A DNA stretch of 64,000 nt from positions 1,674,001 to 1,738,000 of the forward strand of contig NZ_CP085036.1 of NCBI RefSeq assembly GCF_020535405.1, written 5' to 3'. Positions within the stretch are counted from its first letter, which is position 1; the number at the start of each line of letters is the position of its first letter. The position numbers were made by a program, and so were the translations under genes. This document shows, one piece after another, positions 19,654 to 28,013 of this stretch. Source of the stretch: Antiquaquibacter oligotrophicus. Lineage in GTDB: Bacteria; Actinomycetota; Actinomycetes; Actinomycetales; Microbacteriaceae. The notes under the pieces are model-generated. The model saw only the letters and a list, made by a program, of their open reading frames with translations, was not told where the DNA came from and made no database searches.

Positions 19654-20432
19654 CCATCGTCGAACCATCGACCGTTCGCGCAGACCACCCTGATCCACTG
19701 TGGCTGCAGGCTGCCGACTACATCCGTGGGGATATCGTCGACGGAACTCTCGTCGAGGGAATGCGTCTACCCCCCGAGCGTGAGTTGTGCGCTCGGTTGG
19801 CGATCAGTCGAGTGACACTGCGCAAGGCCCTGCTTGCACTCGTCGACGATGGAGTGCTCACTGCGTCGCACGGTCGCGGATGGTACGTGGCATCCGCACC
19901 GGGAGCACCCTCCCGCGCCAACACCGACTGGTCCAACAGCCTGGAGTCGTTCAGTGAGACGGCGCGACGGATGGGTCTCGTGGCGTCCTCGCGCATCCTG
20001 CGCTGCGAGGTCGCGCCCGCGACCCTCGACGAGGCCGAGGAACTCCTCATCGCGCCCGGTACCGACCTCTTCCATCTCAGCAGGGTCCGGATGCTCGGCA
20101 GCGTGCCGATCGCGATCGACGACTCCCGCGTACCTGCCGAACTCGCTCCGCGACTCCGCGACGCCGACTTCACACACGCCTCCCTCTACGAACAGCTGAC
20201 GGCCGCGGGTCTCGACCTGCACCGGGCTGACTCGTCGATCGAGGCGTTGAGTGCGGATGGGCACCTCGCCTCCCACCTCGCTATCGACATCGGCAAACCC
20301 GTGCTCGTTATGCACCAGATAGTCAAGAACTCCGACGAGCGGCCCATCTTCACGTCCGACATTCGTTACGCCGGGGAGCGTTACCGGCTGCGCACTTCCT
20401 TCGCCCGCTCACAGAAAGCAGACCATCAATGA
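19650..20432 (+). CDS. GntR-family regulator with UTRA domain, copy 2
   Basis: 260-aa paralogue of the GntR at 14544, with the same architecture: winged helix about residues 15-80 (LPPERELCARLAISRVTLRKAL), a variable linker, then UTRA. GTG 19650 overlaps the upstream stop (GTGA) and its own stop overlaps the amine oxidase ATG (ATGA), so this regulator is embedded mid-operon. Autoregulation with the rest of the operon is likely. Having two closely related GntRs in one cluster suggests either two inducers or a recent duplication. Confidence 0.9.
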   Translation: MTIVEPSTVRADHPDPLWLQAADYIRGDIVDGTLVEGMRLPPERELCARLAISRVTLRKALLALVDDGVLTASHGRGWYVASAPGAPSRANTDWSNSLESFSETARRMGLVASSRILRCEVAPATLDEAEELLIAPGTDLFHLSRVRMLGSVPIAIDDSRVPAELAPRLRDADFTHASLYEQLTAAGLDLHRADSSIEALSADGHLASHLAIDIGKPVLVMHQIVKNSDERPIFTSDIRYAGERYRLRTSFARSQKADHQ

Positions 20433-22393
20433 CCAGCATCAGCAAGTCCCTGGCCACCCTGACGGCCGAGGAGATCGCCGCCAACACGGCGATCCTCACG
20501 CGCGCGGGTCTCGCGGGGAGCACCGTGCACTACTCCTATGTCGGTCTTGTCGAGCCGGACAAGCGGGAACTGCTCTCGGCGGGTTCCGCCGATCGACGAG
20601 TGCGGTCGATGCTCATCGACATGGCGACCAATGTCTCCCGCGACGTCGTGGTGTCGATTGCCGAGGATCGTGTGGTCTCCGAGCGCGTGCTCGATCACGC
20701 CGTCGACGGACAGGTGCCGGTTGTGATCGAGGAGTTCCACCTCGTGGAGGAGGTCATCCACAGGAACGAGAAGTGGCTCGCCGCGATGCACAAACGCGGG
20801 CTCACCGACCTGTCGACGCTGCGCGTGAATCCGCTGTCCGGTGGGGTGTTGAGCGAAGCAGAGACCGGTCGTCGTATCCAGCGCTGCTTCACGTTCGTGC
20901 AGAAGACGCCGGACGACCTGGGATGGGCGCACCCCGTCGATGGCGTGACCGTGATGATCGACGTGGTCACACGGGAAGTACTTGACGTCATTGACTACGT
21001 CGACCTGCCCGTGCCCCAGGAGGACGGCAACTTCCACCTGTCCTCCTGGCGCGGACCGGACCGACAGGGACTCAAACCCATCGAGATCACGCAGCCGGAG
21101 GGTCCGAGCTTCACCCTCGCCGACGACGGCACCCTCTCGTGGGCCGGCTGGAACCTGCAGGTCGGGTTCGACCAGCGGGAGGGGCTGGTGTTCCACAACA
21201 TCACGATCGACGACGAGGGAGTCGCCCGCCCGGTCATCTATCGGGCATCCATCGCGGAGATGATGGTTCCGTACGGCGACCCCAGCCCGCAGCGCTGGTT
21301 TCAGAACTTCTTCGACTGCGGAGAGTACCTGCTGGGGGGCTTCGCAAACTCGCTCGAGCTCGGATGCGACTGCGTGGGAGACATCACGTACCTGGACGCC
21401 GTCGTCGCCGACAACTCTGGGCAGGCCCGCGTCATCCCGCAGGCGATTTGCATTCACGAGGAGGACACCGGGATCCTCTGGAAGCACTTCGACAACTGGA
21501 ACGGATCGAGCATCTCCCGGCGCAACCGTCGCCTCGTAGTGAGCTTTTTTGTCACCGTCGGCAATTACGACTACGGCTTCTACTGGTACTTCGGCCTCGA
21601 CGGCCAGATCGAGTTCGAGGTCAAGGCGACGGGTGTGGTTTTCACCTCCGCGTACCCGGGAGAGGGGTACCCGTTCGCCTCGGAACTGGCCCCAGGGCTC
21701 GGTGCTCCGTACCACCAACATCTCTTCAGCGCTCGGCTCGACATGATGGTCGATGGCCTCTCCAACTCCGTCGACGAGCTCGAGGCAGTTCTGGTGCCCC
21801 GCGGCCCGGAGAATCCCACCGGCACCGGATTCACCCAGACGGTCACGCGCCTCCAGCGCGAGTCGGATGCCCAGAGACTGGCTGACAACTCGAAGGGCCG
21901 GGCCTGGCTCGTCACGAATCCGGGAGTGAAGAACCGTCTCGGTGGTTCCGTTGGTTGGGTGTTGCTGCCGGAGGGCAAGCCCGTGCTCCTCGCCGACGAG
22001 CAGTCCGACATCCACAAGCGCGCGACCTACTCCACTAAGCACCTGTGGGTGACGGAGTACGAGCCGAACGAGCTGTACCCGGCCGGTGACTTCGTGAACC
22101 TGCATCCGGGTGGAGCCGGACTGCCCGCGTGGGTGGCGGCCGACCGGAGTGTCGACAACACCGACATTGTGCTGTGGCACACGTTTGGTCTCACACACTT
22201 CCCCCGCATCGAAGACTGGCCGATCATGCCCGTCGACACGTGTGGATTCGTGCTGCGCCCGCACGGCTTTTTTGGCAGGAACCCTGCCATGGATATCCCG
22301 GAGACCACGTCGGACCACTGCTCGCCCGGCCACGACCACTCCGCACACGACCACACCGCCAACACCCAGCACGAGAACCACGGAGAACACTGA
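20429..22393 (+). CDS. Copper-containing primary amine oxidase with His-rich C-terminus
   Basis: 654-aa copper amine oxidase, which converts a primary amine to an aldehyde plus ammonia and hydrogen peroxide. Family residues are all visible: the topaquinone precursor Y380 in TVGNYDYG, the catalytic base D296 in FFDCGEY, and copper ligands H429/H431 (YHQHLF) and H590 (TFGLTHFPRIEDWP). Length is normal for bacterial enzymes. No signal peptide, so cytoplasmic like the Arthrobacter enzymes. The last 25 residues hold eight histidines, unusual for the family. ATGA overlaps on both sides tie it to the GntR and the SIS gene; the aldehyde dehydrogenase at 24307 is the obvious acceptor of its product. 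Confidence 0.95.
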   Translation: MTSISKSLATLTAEEIAANTAILTRAGLAGSTVHYSYVGLVEPDKRELLSAGSADRRVRSMLIDMATNVSRDVVVSIAEDRVVSERVLDHAVDGQVPVVIEEFHLVEEVIHRNEKWLAAMHKRGLTDLSTLRVNPLSGGVLSEAETGRRIQRCFTFVQKTPDDLGWAHPVDGVTVMIDVVTREVLDVIDYVDLPVPQEDGNFHLSSWRGPDRQGLKPIEITQPEGPSFTLADDGTLSWAGWNLQVGFDQREGLVFHNITIDDEGVARPVIYRASIAEMMVPYGDPSPQRWFQNFFDCGEYLLGGFANSLELGCDCVGDITYLDAVVADNSGQARVIPQAICIHEEDTGILWKHFDNWNGSSISRRNRRLVVSFFVTVGNYDYGFYWYFGLDGQIEFEVKATGVVFTSAYPGEGYPFASELAPGLGAPYHQHLFSARLDMMVDGLSNSVDELEAVLVPRGPENPTGTGFTQTVTRLQRESDAQRLADNSKGRAWLVTNPGVKNRLGGSVGWVLLPEGKPVLLADEQSDIHKRATYSTKHLWVTEYEPNELYPAGDFVNLHPGGAGLPAWVAADRSVDNTDIVLWHTFGLTHFPRIEDWPIMPVDTCGFVLRPHGFFGRNPAMDIPETTSDHCSPGHDHSAHDHTANTQHENHGEH

Positions 22394-23406
22394 TGGTCGA
22401 TGGATACATCGCGTACGCCAGCGCGCGCGCGACCCAGGCTGACGCCCTCGAGGCGGCGATCCCCCGCATCTCCGGGGAAGTGCTCGCGCTGCGCGAATCC
22501 GGTGGGCTCACGGGCCCCGGTCCGATCTTCGTCGGGATCGGCGCGAGCCTCGCCGCAGCATGCGCACCGGTCTGGGAGTTGCGACAGCGCGGCGTGCACT
22601 CGTGGCGTCTCGGAGCGGGAGACCACCCGCTGCCGTTCCCCGCGAGCGTGCATCCCATCATCGGCATCTCGCAGAGCGGCAAGAGCACGGAGACCCTCGC
22701 GGTGCTGGAGTCCGTCGACCCGACCCTGCGGTACGCGGTTGTCAATGCCCAACCCTCACCGGTCTCGACGATCTCGACCCGCACCCTGTCCCTTGGGAAC
22801 ATTCCAGACAGCTATGCATCGACGATCGGTTACACGGCGACGATCACCGGCCTCGGCATGATCGCGGATGCTTGGGACGGCGGCGAAATCGACTCCCGCT
22901 GGGTGGAGCTGCCCGACCTCTTCCGCTGGACGGAGCAGACCGTCGGCGCACGCGCGGGGGAACTGGCCGCGACGTTCGCCGGGGCAGCCACCGCAGACTT
23001 CGTCGGAGCAGGGCCGTCGGTGGGGTCGGCCGAGGCTGGCGCCCTCCTGTTCCGTGAGGTCGCTCGAGTGCACGCCGCGGGCATGAGCACCCGCCAGTAC
23101 CTGCACGGCTCGATGGAATCGGCAGGCGACGGAGTCCACGTGCTCTTCGGGGAGGAACGGGAGCTCGATCTTGCCCGCATGCTCGCGGGTGCCGGGCACC
23201 GCGTCATCTTGATCTCCACTGCTGCCGTGCCGGAGGAGACCAACCTCCAGACCGTGCAGCTACCCCTCGTCGGGCCAGCGCAGCACGCAATCCTCGAGGC
23301 GCTCGTCATGCAGATCCTCGTCGGTGAAGTTGCGATCCAGCACGGTATCGACGTTGAGGAGTTCGTGTTTCACCACAACGACACGAAGGTCGAGGGCACG
23401 GCGTGA
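22393..23406 (+). CDS. SIS-domain sugar isomerase/deaminase-like protein
   Basis: 337-aa protein with two SIS (sugar isomerase) domains, about residues 35-165 and 200-330. The first has FVGIGASLAAACAP and the phosphosugar-binding loop IGISQSGKSTET. The architecture matches the isomerase half of GlmS and AgaS/FrlB-type aminosugar-phosphate deaminases or isomerases. It would act on an amino-sugar phosphate, or a fructosamine-like adduct, made by the kinase encoded next. ATG 22393 overlaps the amine oxidase stop; the longer open frame to 22129 is discounted. Exact reaction not known. Confidence 0.85.
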   Translation: MVDGYIAYASARATQADALEAAIPRISGEVLALRESGGLTGPGPIFVGIGASLAAACAPVWELRQRGVHSWRLGAGDHPLPFPASVHPIIGISQSGKSTETLAVLESVDPTLRYAVVNAQPSPVSTISTRTLSLGNIPDSYASTIGYTATITGLGMIADAWDGGEIDSRWVELPDLFRWTEQTVGARAGELAATFAGAATADFVGAGPSVGSAEAGALLFREVARVHAAGMSTRQYLHGSMESAGDGVHVLFGEERELDLARMLAGAGHRVILISTAAVPEETNLQTVQLPLVGPAQHAILEALVMQILVGEVAIQHGIDVEEFVFHHNDTKVEGTA

Positions 23407-24284
23407 CACAGGTCGTCGTGGGGCTCGATGTGGGCGGCACGAAGACCGACATCGTCGTGGAGTCCGTCGGGGGCGATCGCCTCGTCGAGACGAGCGTGCC
23501 CTCTGACGGCTGGGATGCCGAACCGCTCGAGGACGGAGTGCGCTGGGTCATCGACCGCCTCGCTGCAACCGTGCCCGCGGAGCTCGAGATCGTCTCCGTC
23601 GGAATCGGCGCCCAGGGGCTCGACAGTTCGGAGCTCTCGCAGGCCTTCTCCGCGGCGCTGCCGTGGCCGGCACTCGCGGTCAACGACGCAGCGCTGCTGC
23701 CGCCGGCGGCGGGTCTCGCGGTCGGCCTCGGCGTCATCGCGGGCACTGGCGCGATCGGCGTCGGCCAGGATGCGGCGGGCGACTACGTCATCACGGGCGG
23801 GTGGGGTTGGGTCATCGGCGATGAGGCCGGCGCTGCCGGCATCGTACGCGAGGCGACCAAGGCAGCCCTGCTCGCGCACGACAACCTCGAGCCGGACGAC
23901 GGCCTGCTCTCCCATCTCCTCGAGGCCTTTGGGGTGAGCGATGCCGAGCGGCTTGCGCGCGCGGTAAACGATGAGCCCACCATGGCCAACTGGGGGCCGA
24001 GGGCGCCTGCCGTGTTTGTTGCAGCCGACCGCGGGTCGGCGCTCGCTGCATCCGTGATCGAGCGCGCAGCGAACCACCTCGCGGTGCTCGTCGACCAGCT
24101 GGTGCGGCGCGGGGCCGTCGGGCGCGACGTGGTTGTGGCGGGAAGTGTCATCAGCAACCAGACGCGCCTGTTCGACGGTGTCGTCAGAGACGTCGCGGCG
24201 CAGCATCCGGAATTCACCGTGCACCTGCTCACCGTGCCGCCCGTGACGGGAGCCGTCGCGCTCGCTCGCCGGGCACTCACCTAA
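23403..24284 (+). CDS. BadF/BadG-family sugar kinase (N-acetylglucosamine kinase-like)
   Basis: 293-aa ASKHA-fold kinase. Motifs: phosphate-1 GLDVGGTKTDI near residues 7-17, GTGAIGVG in the middle and GWGWVIGDEAG, the signature shared with eukaryotic and bacterial GlcNAc kinases. GTG 23403 overlaps the SIS stop by 4 nt. Pairing a GlcNAc-kinase-like protein with an SIS protein suggests phosphorylation of an amino sugar followed by isomerisation or deamination. Substrate is inference. Confidence 0.85.
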   Translation: MTQVVVGLDVGGTKTDIVVESVGGDRLVETSVPSDGWDAEPLEDGVRWVIDRLAATVPAELEIVSVGIGAQGLDSSELSQAFSAALPWPALAVNDAALLPPAAGLAVGLGVIAGTGAIGVGQDAAGDYVITGGWGWVIGDEAGAAGIVREATKAALLAHDNLEPDDGLLSHLLEAFGVSDAERLARAVNDEPTMANWGPRAPAVFVAADRGSALAASVIERAANHLAVLVDQLVRRGAVGRDVVVAGSVISNQTRLFDGVVRDVAAQHPEFTVHLLTVPPVTGAVALARRALT

Positions 24285-24306
24285 CCATCGATCACAGGAG
24301 ATCATC

Positions 24307-25683
24307 ATGGCCATCGCAACTCTCAACCCCACGACCGGCGTCGTCGAGCGCACCTTCGAACCGCACACGGCCGCCCAGGTCGAGGAGATCCTCGAACGGG
24401 CCGCCGCCGCGAATGCGCTCCTACGCGACACGACCTTCGCCGAACGATCGGCATGGATGCATCGTGCGGCTGACCTCATGGACGCCGACGTCGATGTACT
24501 CGCGGCCCTCGCGGCAACCGAGATGGGCAAAACCATCGGTACCGCGCGGTACGAGGTGACGAAGTCGGCGAACGGAATGCGCCACTACGCCGACAACGCG
24601 GAGCGGTACCTCGCCCCCGAGCGACCCGTCGCGCCGGTGGAGGTCGGGGCCTCCGCGGCGCACGTAGTTTTCCAGCCCATCGGCACGGTGTTGGCCGTCA
24701 TGCCCTGGAACTACCCGTTCTGGCAGGTGATCCGTTTTGCGGCTCCCGCGCTGATGGCTGGCAACACCGGGTTGCTCAAGCACGCGTCATCCGTGCCTCA
24801 GGTTGCGCTCTACCTCGGCGAGCTCTTCGAGCGCGCCGGATTCCCCGCCGGAGCGTTCCAGACCCTTCTCGTGGAGGGGGCTGCCGCTTCCGCACTGCTG
24901 GATGACCGCCGCATCGCCGCGGTGACCCTCACCGGTTCCGTCGGCGCTGGATCGGCGGTCGCCGAGGCCGCCGGCCGCAACATCAAAAAGAGTGTTCTCG
25001 AACTCGGCGGCACCGATGCGTTTATTGTCATGCCGTCGGCCGACGTGCAGCGAAGCGCGGAGTTCGGCGCGAACTCCCGGACCCAGAACAGCGGCCAGAG
25101 TTGCATTTGCGCCAAGCGCTTCTACATCCACGAGGACATCTACGACGAGTGGTTCGAGGCGTTCCTCACGCGCATGCGCTCGACGACGCCGGGCGACCCG
25201 TTCGACCCTGCCACGTCGTTCGGCCCCATGGCCACGGAGTCAGTGCGTGCCGAGGCGCACGCGCTCGTCGCGGACGCCGTGTCGAAGGGCGTTACCGTCC
25301 ACACCGGCGGCGAGTTGCCCGGGGGCCCGGGCTGGTTCTACCCGGCGACGGTGCTCACCGGGGTCACGACAGAGATGCGGATCTACCGTGAGGAGTGCTT
25401 CGGGCCCGTCGCGTGCGTCTACAGGGTGGGATCGGTCGAGGAGGCGATCGCGCTCGCGAACGACTCCGAGTTCGGACTCGCGGCATCTGTCTGGACCACC
25501 GACGCCGACGAGATCGCGCTCCTGCAGGGCTCCCTCGAGTTCGGTGCGGTGTTCACCAACGGCAATACCGCATCGTTCTTCGGCCTGCCCTTCGGAGGAA
25601 TCAAGGACTCCGGGTACGGGCGCGAACTCGGCAGGTTCGGCATTCGTGAGTTCGTCAACGCGAAGACGGTGTGGACGGCCTAG
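24307..25683 (+). CDS. NAD(P)-dependent aldehyde dehydrogenase (succinate-semialdehyde dehydrogenase-like)
   Basis: 458-aa aldehyde dehydrogenase. The cofactor-binding stretch has PWNYPFWQV and TGSVGAG; the catalytic residues are E232 in LELGGTDAF and C266 in GQSCIC. ATG 24307 follows AGGAGA at a normal spacing, 22 nt after the kinase. The likely role is to oxidise the aldehyde released by the amine oxidase. GabD/YneI-type SSADH is the closest group by appearance, but the real substrate depends on the amine. Confidence 0.92.
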   Translation: MAIATLNPTTGVVERTFEPHTAAQVEEILERAAAANALLRDTTFAERSAWMHRAADLMDADVDVLAALAATEMGKTIGTARYEVTKSANGMRHYADNAERYLAPERPVAPVEVGASAAHVVFQPIGTVLAVMPWNYPFWQVIRFAAPALMAGNTGLLKHASSVPQVALYLGELFERAGFPAGAFQTLLVEGAAASALLDDRRIAAVTLTGSVGAGSAVAEAAGRNIKKSVLELGGTDAFIVMPSADVQRSAEFGANSRTQNSGQSCICAKRFYIHEDIYDEWFEAFLTRMRSTTPGDPFDPATSFGPMATESVRAEAHALVADAVSKGVTVHTGGELPGGPGWFYPATVLTGVTTEMRIYREECFGPVACVYRVGSVEEAIALANDSEFGLAASVWTTDADEIALLQGSLEFGAVFTNGNTASFFGLPFGGIKDSGYGRELGRFGIREFVNAKTVWTA

Positions 25684-26087
25684 TCGCGCACCTCCGCCGC
25701 GAGGTGCCCATCCACGCCCTCATGATTTGTGTCATGGCGGTGTCGATGGTGTCGCGCTCGGCGCCTGCCAGCATGGCTGGGGCGATCCTGCTGATTGTCG
25801 TGTCGATAGTGTGCGCCAGCTACTCGCGAACGCACCGCTTTCTTCGGGCGCACATGCTCGACCTGTGGGCGATGGCGCTCGTGATGATCGCCGCCGTGCC
25901 GCGCGACACGGTCGCCGGTCACCACTCGATGGTGCTCCCGAGCGTGGCGAGCTTCGTGATCGTCATCGCAGCGTGGGGTCTGGCCAGGGTCGCCCTCGCT
26001 GCGCGCGCCCGAGGCTGGGTCGCGGATGCCGCGTCAGCAGCCATAACGGGTGCCGGGCTGCTCGTCATGGCCGTCTTCTGCGGCTGA
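25671..26087 (+). CDS. Small Met/His-containing membrane protein, unknown function
   Basis: 138-aa protein with about four hydrophobic helices (residues ~14-30, 35-50, 63-78, 90-108 and a short C-terminal one). GTG 25671 overlaps the aldehyde dehydrogenase stop by 13 nt; GTG 25704 is an alternative start. Helix ends carry several Met and His residues (HALMICVMAVSM, HMLDLWAMALVM, HHSM), which could contact copper; with a copper enzyme in the same operon this is worth noting, but it is speculative. The 3' end overlaps the convergent glycerate kinase gene by 23 bp. I do not recognise the family. Confidence 0.6.
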   Translation: MDGLVAHLRREVPIHALMICVMAVSMVSRSAPASMAGAILLIVVSIVCASYSRTHRFLRAHMLDLWAMALVMIAAVPRDTVAGHHSMVLPSVASFVIVIAAWGLARVALAARARGWVADAASAAITGAGLLVMAVFCG

Positions 26088-27168
26088 CCGTGGGGGCGAG
26101 GGATTCTGCGGCACGCGCTCCCGCATGCGCGAGCCACCGGGCCGGGGCGCTCATGGCCTCCTTCGGCGATCCCGCGAATGACGAGAGTGACGCGGTCCAC
26201 AGCGGGCCCTCCACCTCCACCGCGCCAGCGATAACCGCCGCGGGAACGCCAGCGGATCGCGCGGCCGCAATGATCGATCCCGTCACCTTGCCAGCCATCG
26301 ACTGGTCGTCGAAGCGTCCCTCACCCGTGATCACCAGGTCACTGCTGACGATGGCGCGATCCAAGCCGGTGATCGCGGAAATGTAGTCTGCGCCGGGCAC
26401 GATCCGGGCACCGTATGCTGCCGCGAATCCGTATGCGGTCCCGCCTGCAGCCCCCATGCCCGGTGACTCTGGTGCGCCGCCGAGGAGGTCGGCGAAGCGA
26501 GCGAGTGCCTGTTCGAGAGTCGCGACATCCTGGGCCGATGCCCCCTTCTGCGGGCCGAACACGCGCGCGGCGCCGCCCGGACCGAGCAGGGGCGAGCGCA
26601 CATCGGTGAGGAGAGTCACCGGAGGCAGAGTGACCAGGCCGGAGCGGTCGATCGCGGCAACGTCGCGGAGAAAGCCGCCCCCGTCGCGGAGTATCCGACC
26701 GTTCCCGTCGGTGAGCACGAGCCCGAGGGCGGCCAGTGCTCCGGAGCCACCATCGGTCGATGCGGAGCCGCCGAGCGCTATGAGCAACGAGGTCGGCGAC
26801 TGCGAGATCGCGCGCGCGATCACCTCGCCGAGGCCACGAGTGGTCGCGCCCCGCGCGTCGAGGTCACGCATGAGCGAGATCCCACTGCACTGGGCGAGCT
26901 CGACGACCGCCGTGCCGCCAGGCAGTTCGAGCCAGAGACCGTCGACGGCGCGTCCGTCCGGCCCGTGCACCACTCCGGCATCCCGCAGCCGTGACCCCGG
27001 CACCGACGCCGCAATCGCGTCGAGAGTTCCCTCGCCACCGTCGGCCTGGGGCAGCAGCTCGAGATCGTCGTGGGCACGGATGCTCCGCCAGCCTTCCGCG
27101 ATCGCCGCTGCCGCCTCGCCAGCGCTGAGGGTGCCCTTGAACGAGTCGGGGGCGATGACGACCTTCAT
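26065..27168 (-). CDS. Glycerate 2-kinase (GlxK/GarK family)
   Basis: 367-aa glycerate kinase, making phosphoglycerate from glycerate and ATP. Visible signatures: IAPDSFKGTLSA at the N-terminus, QADGGEGT, LGGSASTDGGSGAL, and TGEGRFDDQS near the C-terminus. ATG 27168 shares one base with the TIM-barrel gene's stop (TGATG), which rules out the longer frame to 27267. It is the last gene of the LacI-controlled operon and gives its likely end product: glycerate fed into lower glycolysis. Confidence 0.93.
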   Translation of the reverse strand: MKVVIAPDSFKGTLSAGEAAAAIAEGWRSIRAHDDLELLPQADGGEGTLDAIAASVPGSRLRDAGVVHGPDGRAVDGLWLELPGGTAVVELAQCSGISLMRDLDARGATTRGLGEVIARAISQSPTSLLIALGGSASTDGGSGALAALGLVLTDGNGRILRDGGGFLRDVAAIDRSGLVTLPPVTLLTDVRSPLLGPGGAARVFGPQKGASAQDVATLEQALARFADLLGGAPESPGMGAAGGTAYGFAAAYGARIVPGADYISAITGLDRAIVSSDLVITGEGRFDDQSMAGKVTGSIIAAARSAGVPAAVIAGAVEVEGPLWTASLSSFAGSPKEAMSAPARWLAHAGARAAESLAPTVSRRRRP

Positions 27169-28013
27169 CAGAGGTGCGGCTCGATGACCGACTCGAAGCG
27201 GGCTCGCGACTGACGGGCCACCTCGTCGAACGGGGCGTCCCAGACGGTCTGGTTGAAGATCTCGCACTCGATGTCTCCACGGTAGCCCGCGGCGACGACG
27301 GCTCGCGTGATCGGCCCGAAGTCGATGAGCCCGTCACCCGGATAGCCGCGACTGAGAAGCGGGTCGGCCGCGATGGGTGTGATCCAGTCGCACACCTGGT
27401 AGCTCGCGATGCGGCCCTGGGCGCCCGCCCTAGCGATGCTCTCGAGTACGCCTGGATCCCAGAAGACGTGGAACGTATCGACGACGACGCCGACTGCGCG
27501 CGCGTCGAACTGCTCGGCGATATCGATGGCCTGCCCGAGCGTCGAAATGACGGCGCGATCGGTGACGTACATCGGATGGAGGGCCTCGATGGCCAGTGAG
27601 ATTCCCGCAGCCGTGGCATCCGCTGCCAGCTCGCCGATGGCGTCGCGCACTCGCTCGCGCGCCCCGATGAGATCGCGAGAACCTTCCGGTAGGCCACCCA
27701 CAACGAGCACGAGGGTCGGTGCGCCGAGCGTGGCGGCCTCATCGATCGCGCGGCGGTTGTCGTCGAGGGCCGCGCGGCGGTCCGGAGTCGTGAGGAAGCC
27801 GCCGCGGCACAGGCTGCTCACGCGAAGGCCAGCGCTGCCAACGAGCGCGGCGCTCGCGGCGAGCCCGAACTCGGCGACCGGCTCGCGCCACAGGCCGATC
27901 GAGGGGATGCCGGCATCGACAGTCGCGGCGACGGCCTGGTCGAGCGTGGCGTACTTGATCGTTGCCTGGTTGAGCGAAAATCCGTTGAGCGAAAAACCCG
28001 AGACGTCGCTCAC
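27168..28013 (-). CDS. TIM-barrel sugar-phosphate isomerase/epimerase family protein
   Basis: 281-aa AP-endonuclease-2-like TIM barrel (IolE/YcjR/xylose-isomerase-like). Barrel features include GLWREP, LVVGGLPEGSRD, SLAIEALHPMYV, VVDTFHVFWDP and ECEIFN, with the acidic and His metal ligands expected of the fold. GTG 28013 overlaps the upstream stop (GTGA). The N-terminus holds a 15-bp in-frame near-duplication (27969-27998) giving FSLNG-FSLNQ, so the true start may have shifted. Probably isomerises or dehydrates an oxidised sugar in the pathway. Confidence 0.85.
   Translation of the reverse strand: MSDVSGFSLNGFSLNQATIKYATLDQAVAATVDAGIPSIGLWREPVAEFGLAASAALVGSAGLRVSSLCRGGFLTTPDRRAALDDNRRAIDEAATLGAPTLVLVVGGLPEGSRDLIGARERVRDAIGELAADATAAGISLAIEALHPMYVTDRAVISTLGQAIDIAEQFDARAVGVVVDTFHVFWDPGVLESIARAGAQGRIASYQVCDWITPIAADPLLSRGYPGDGLIDFGPITRAVVAAGYRGDIECEIFNQTVWDAPFDEVARQSRARFESVIEPHL

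Noticed and set aside
20426..22390. 654-codon open frame antisense to the amine oxidase gene
   Set aside because: It mirrors the amine oxidase gene almost exactly and encodes an Arg/Val/His-rich sequence with no family features; a side effect of high-GC codon usage.
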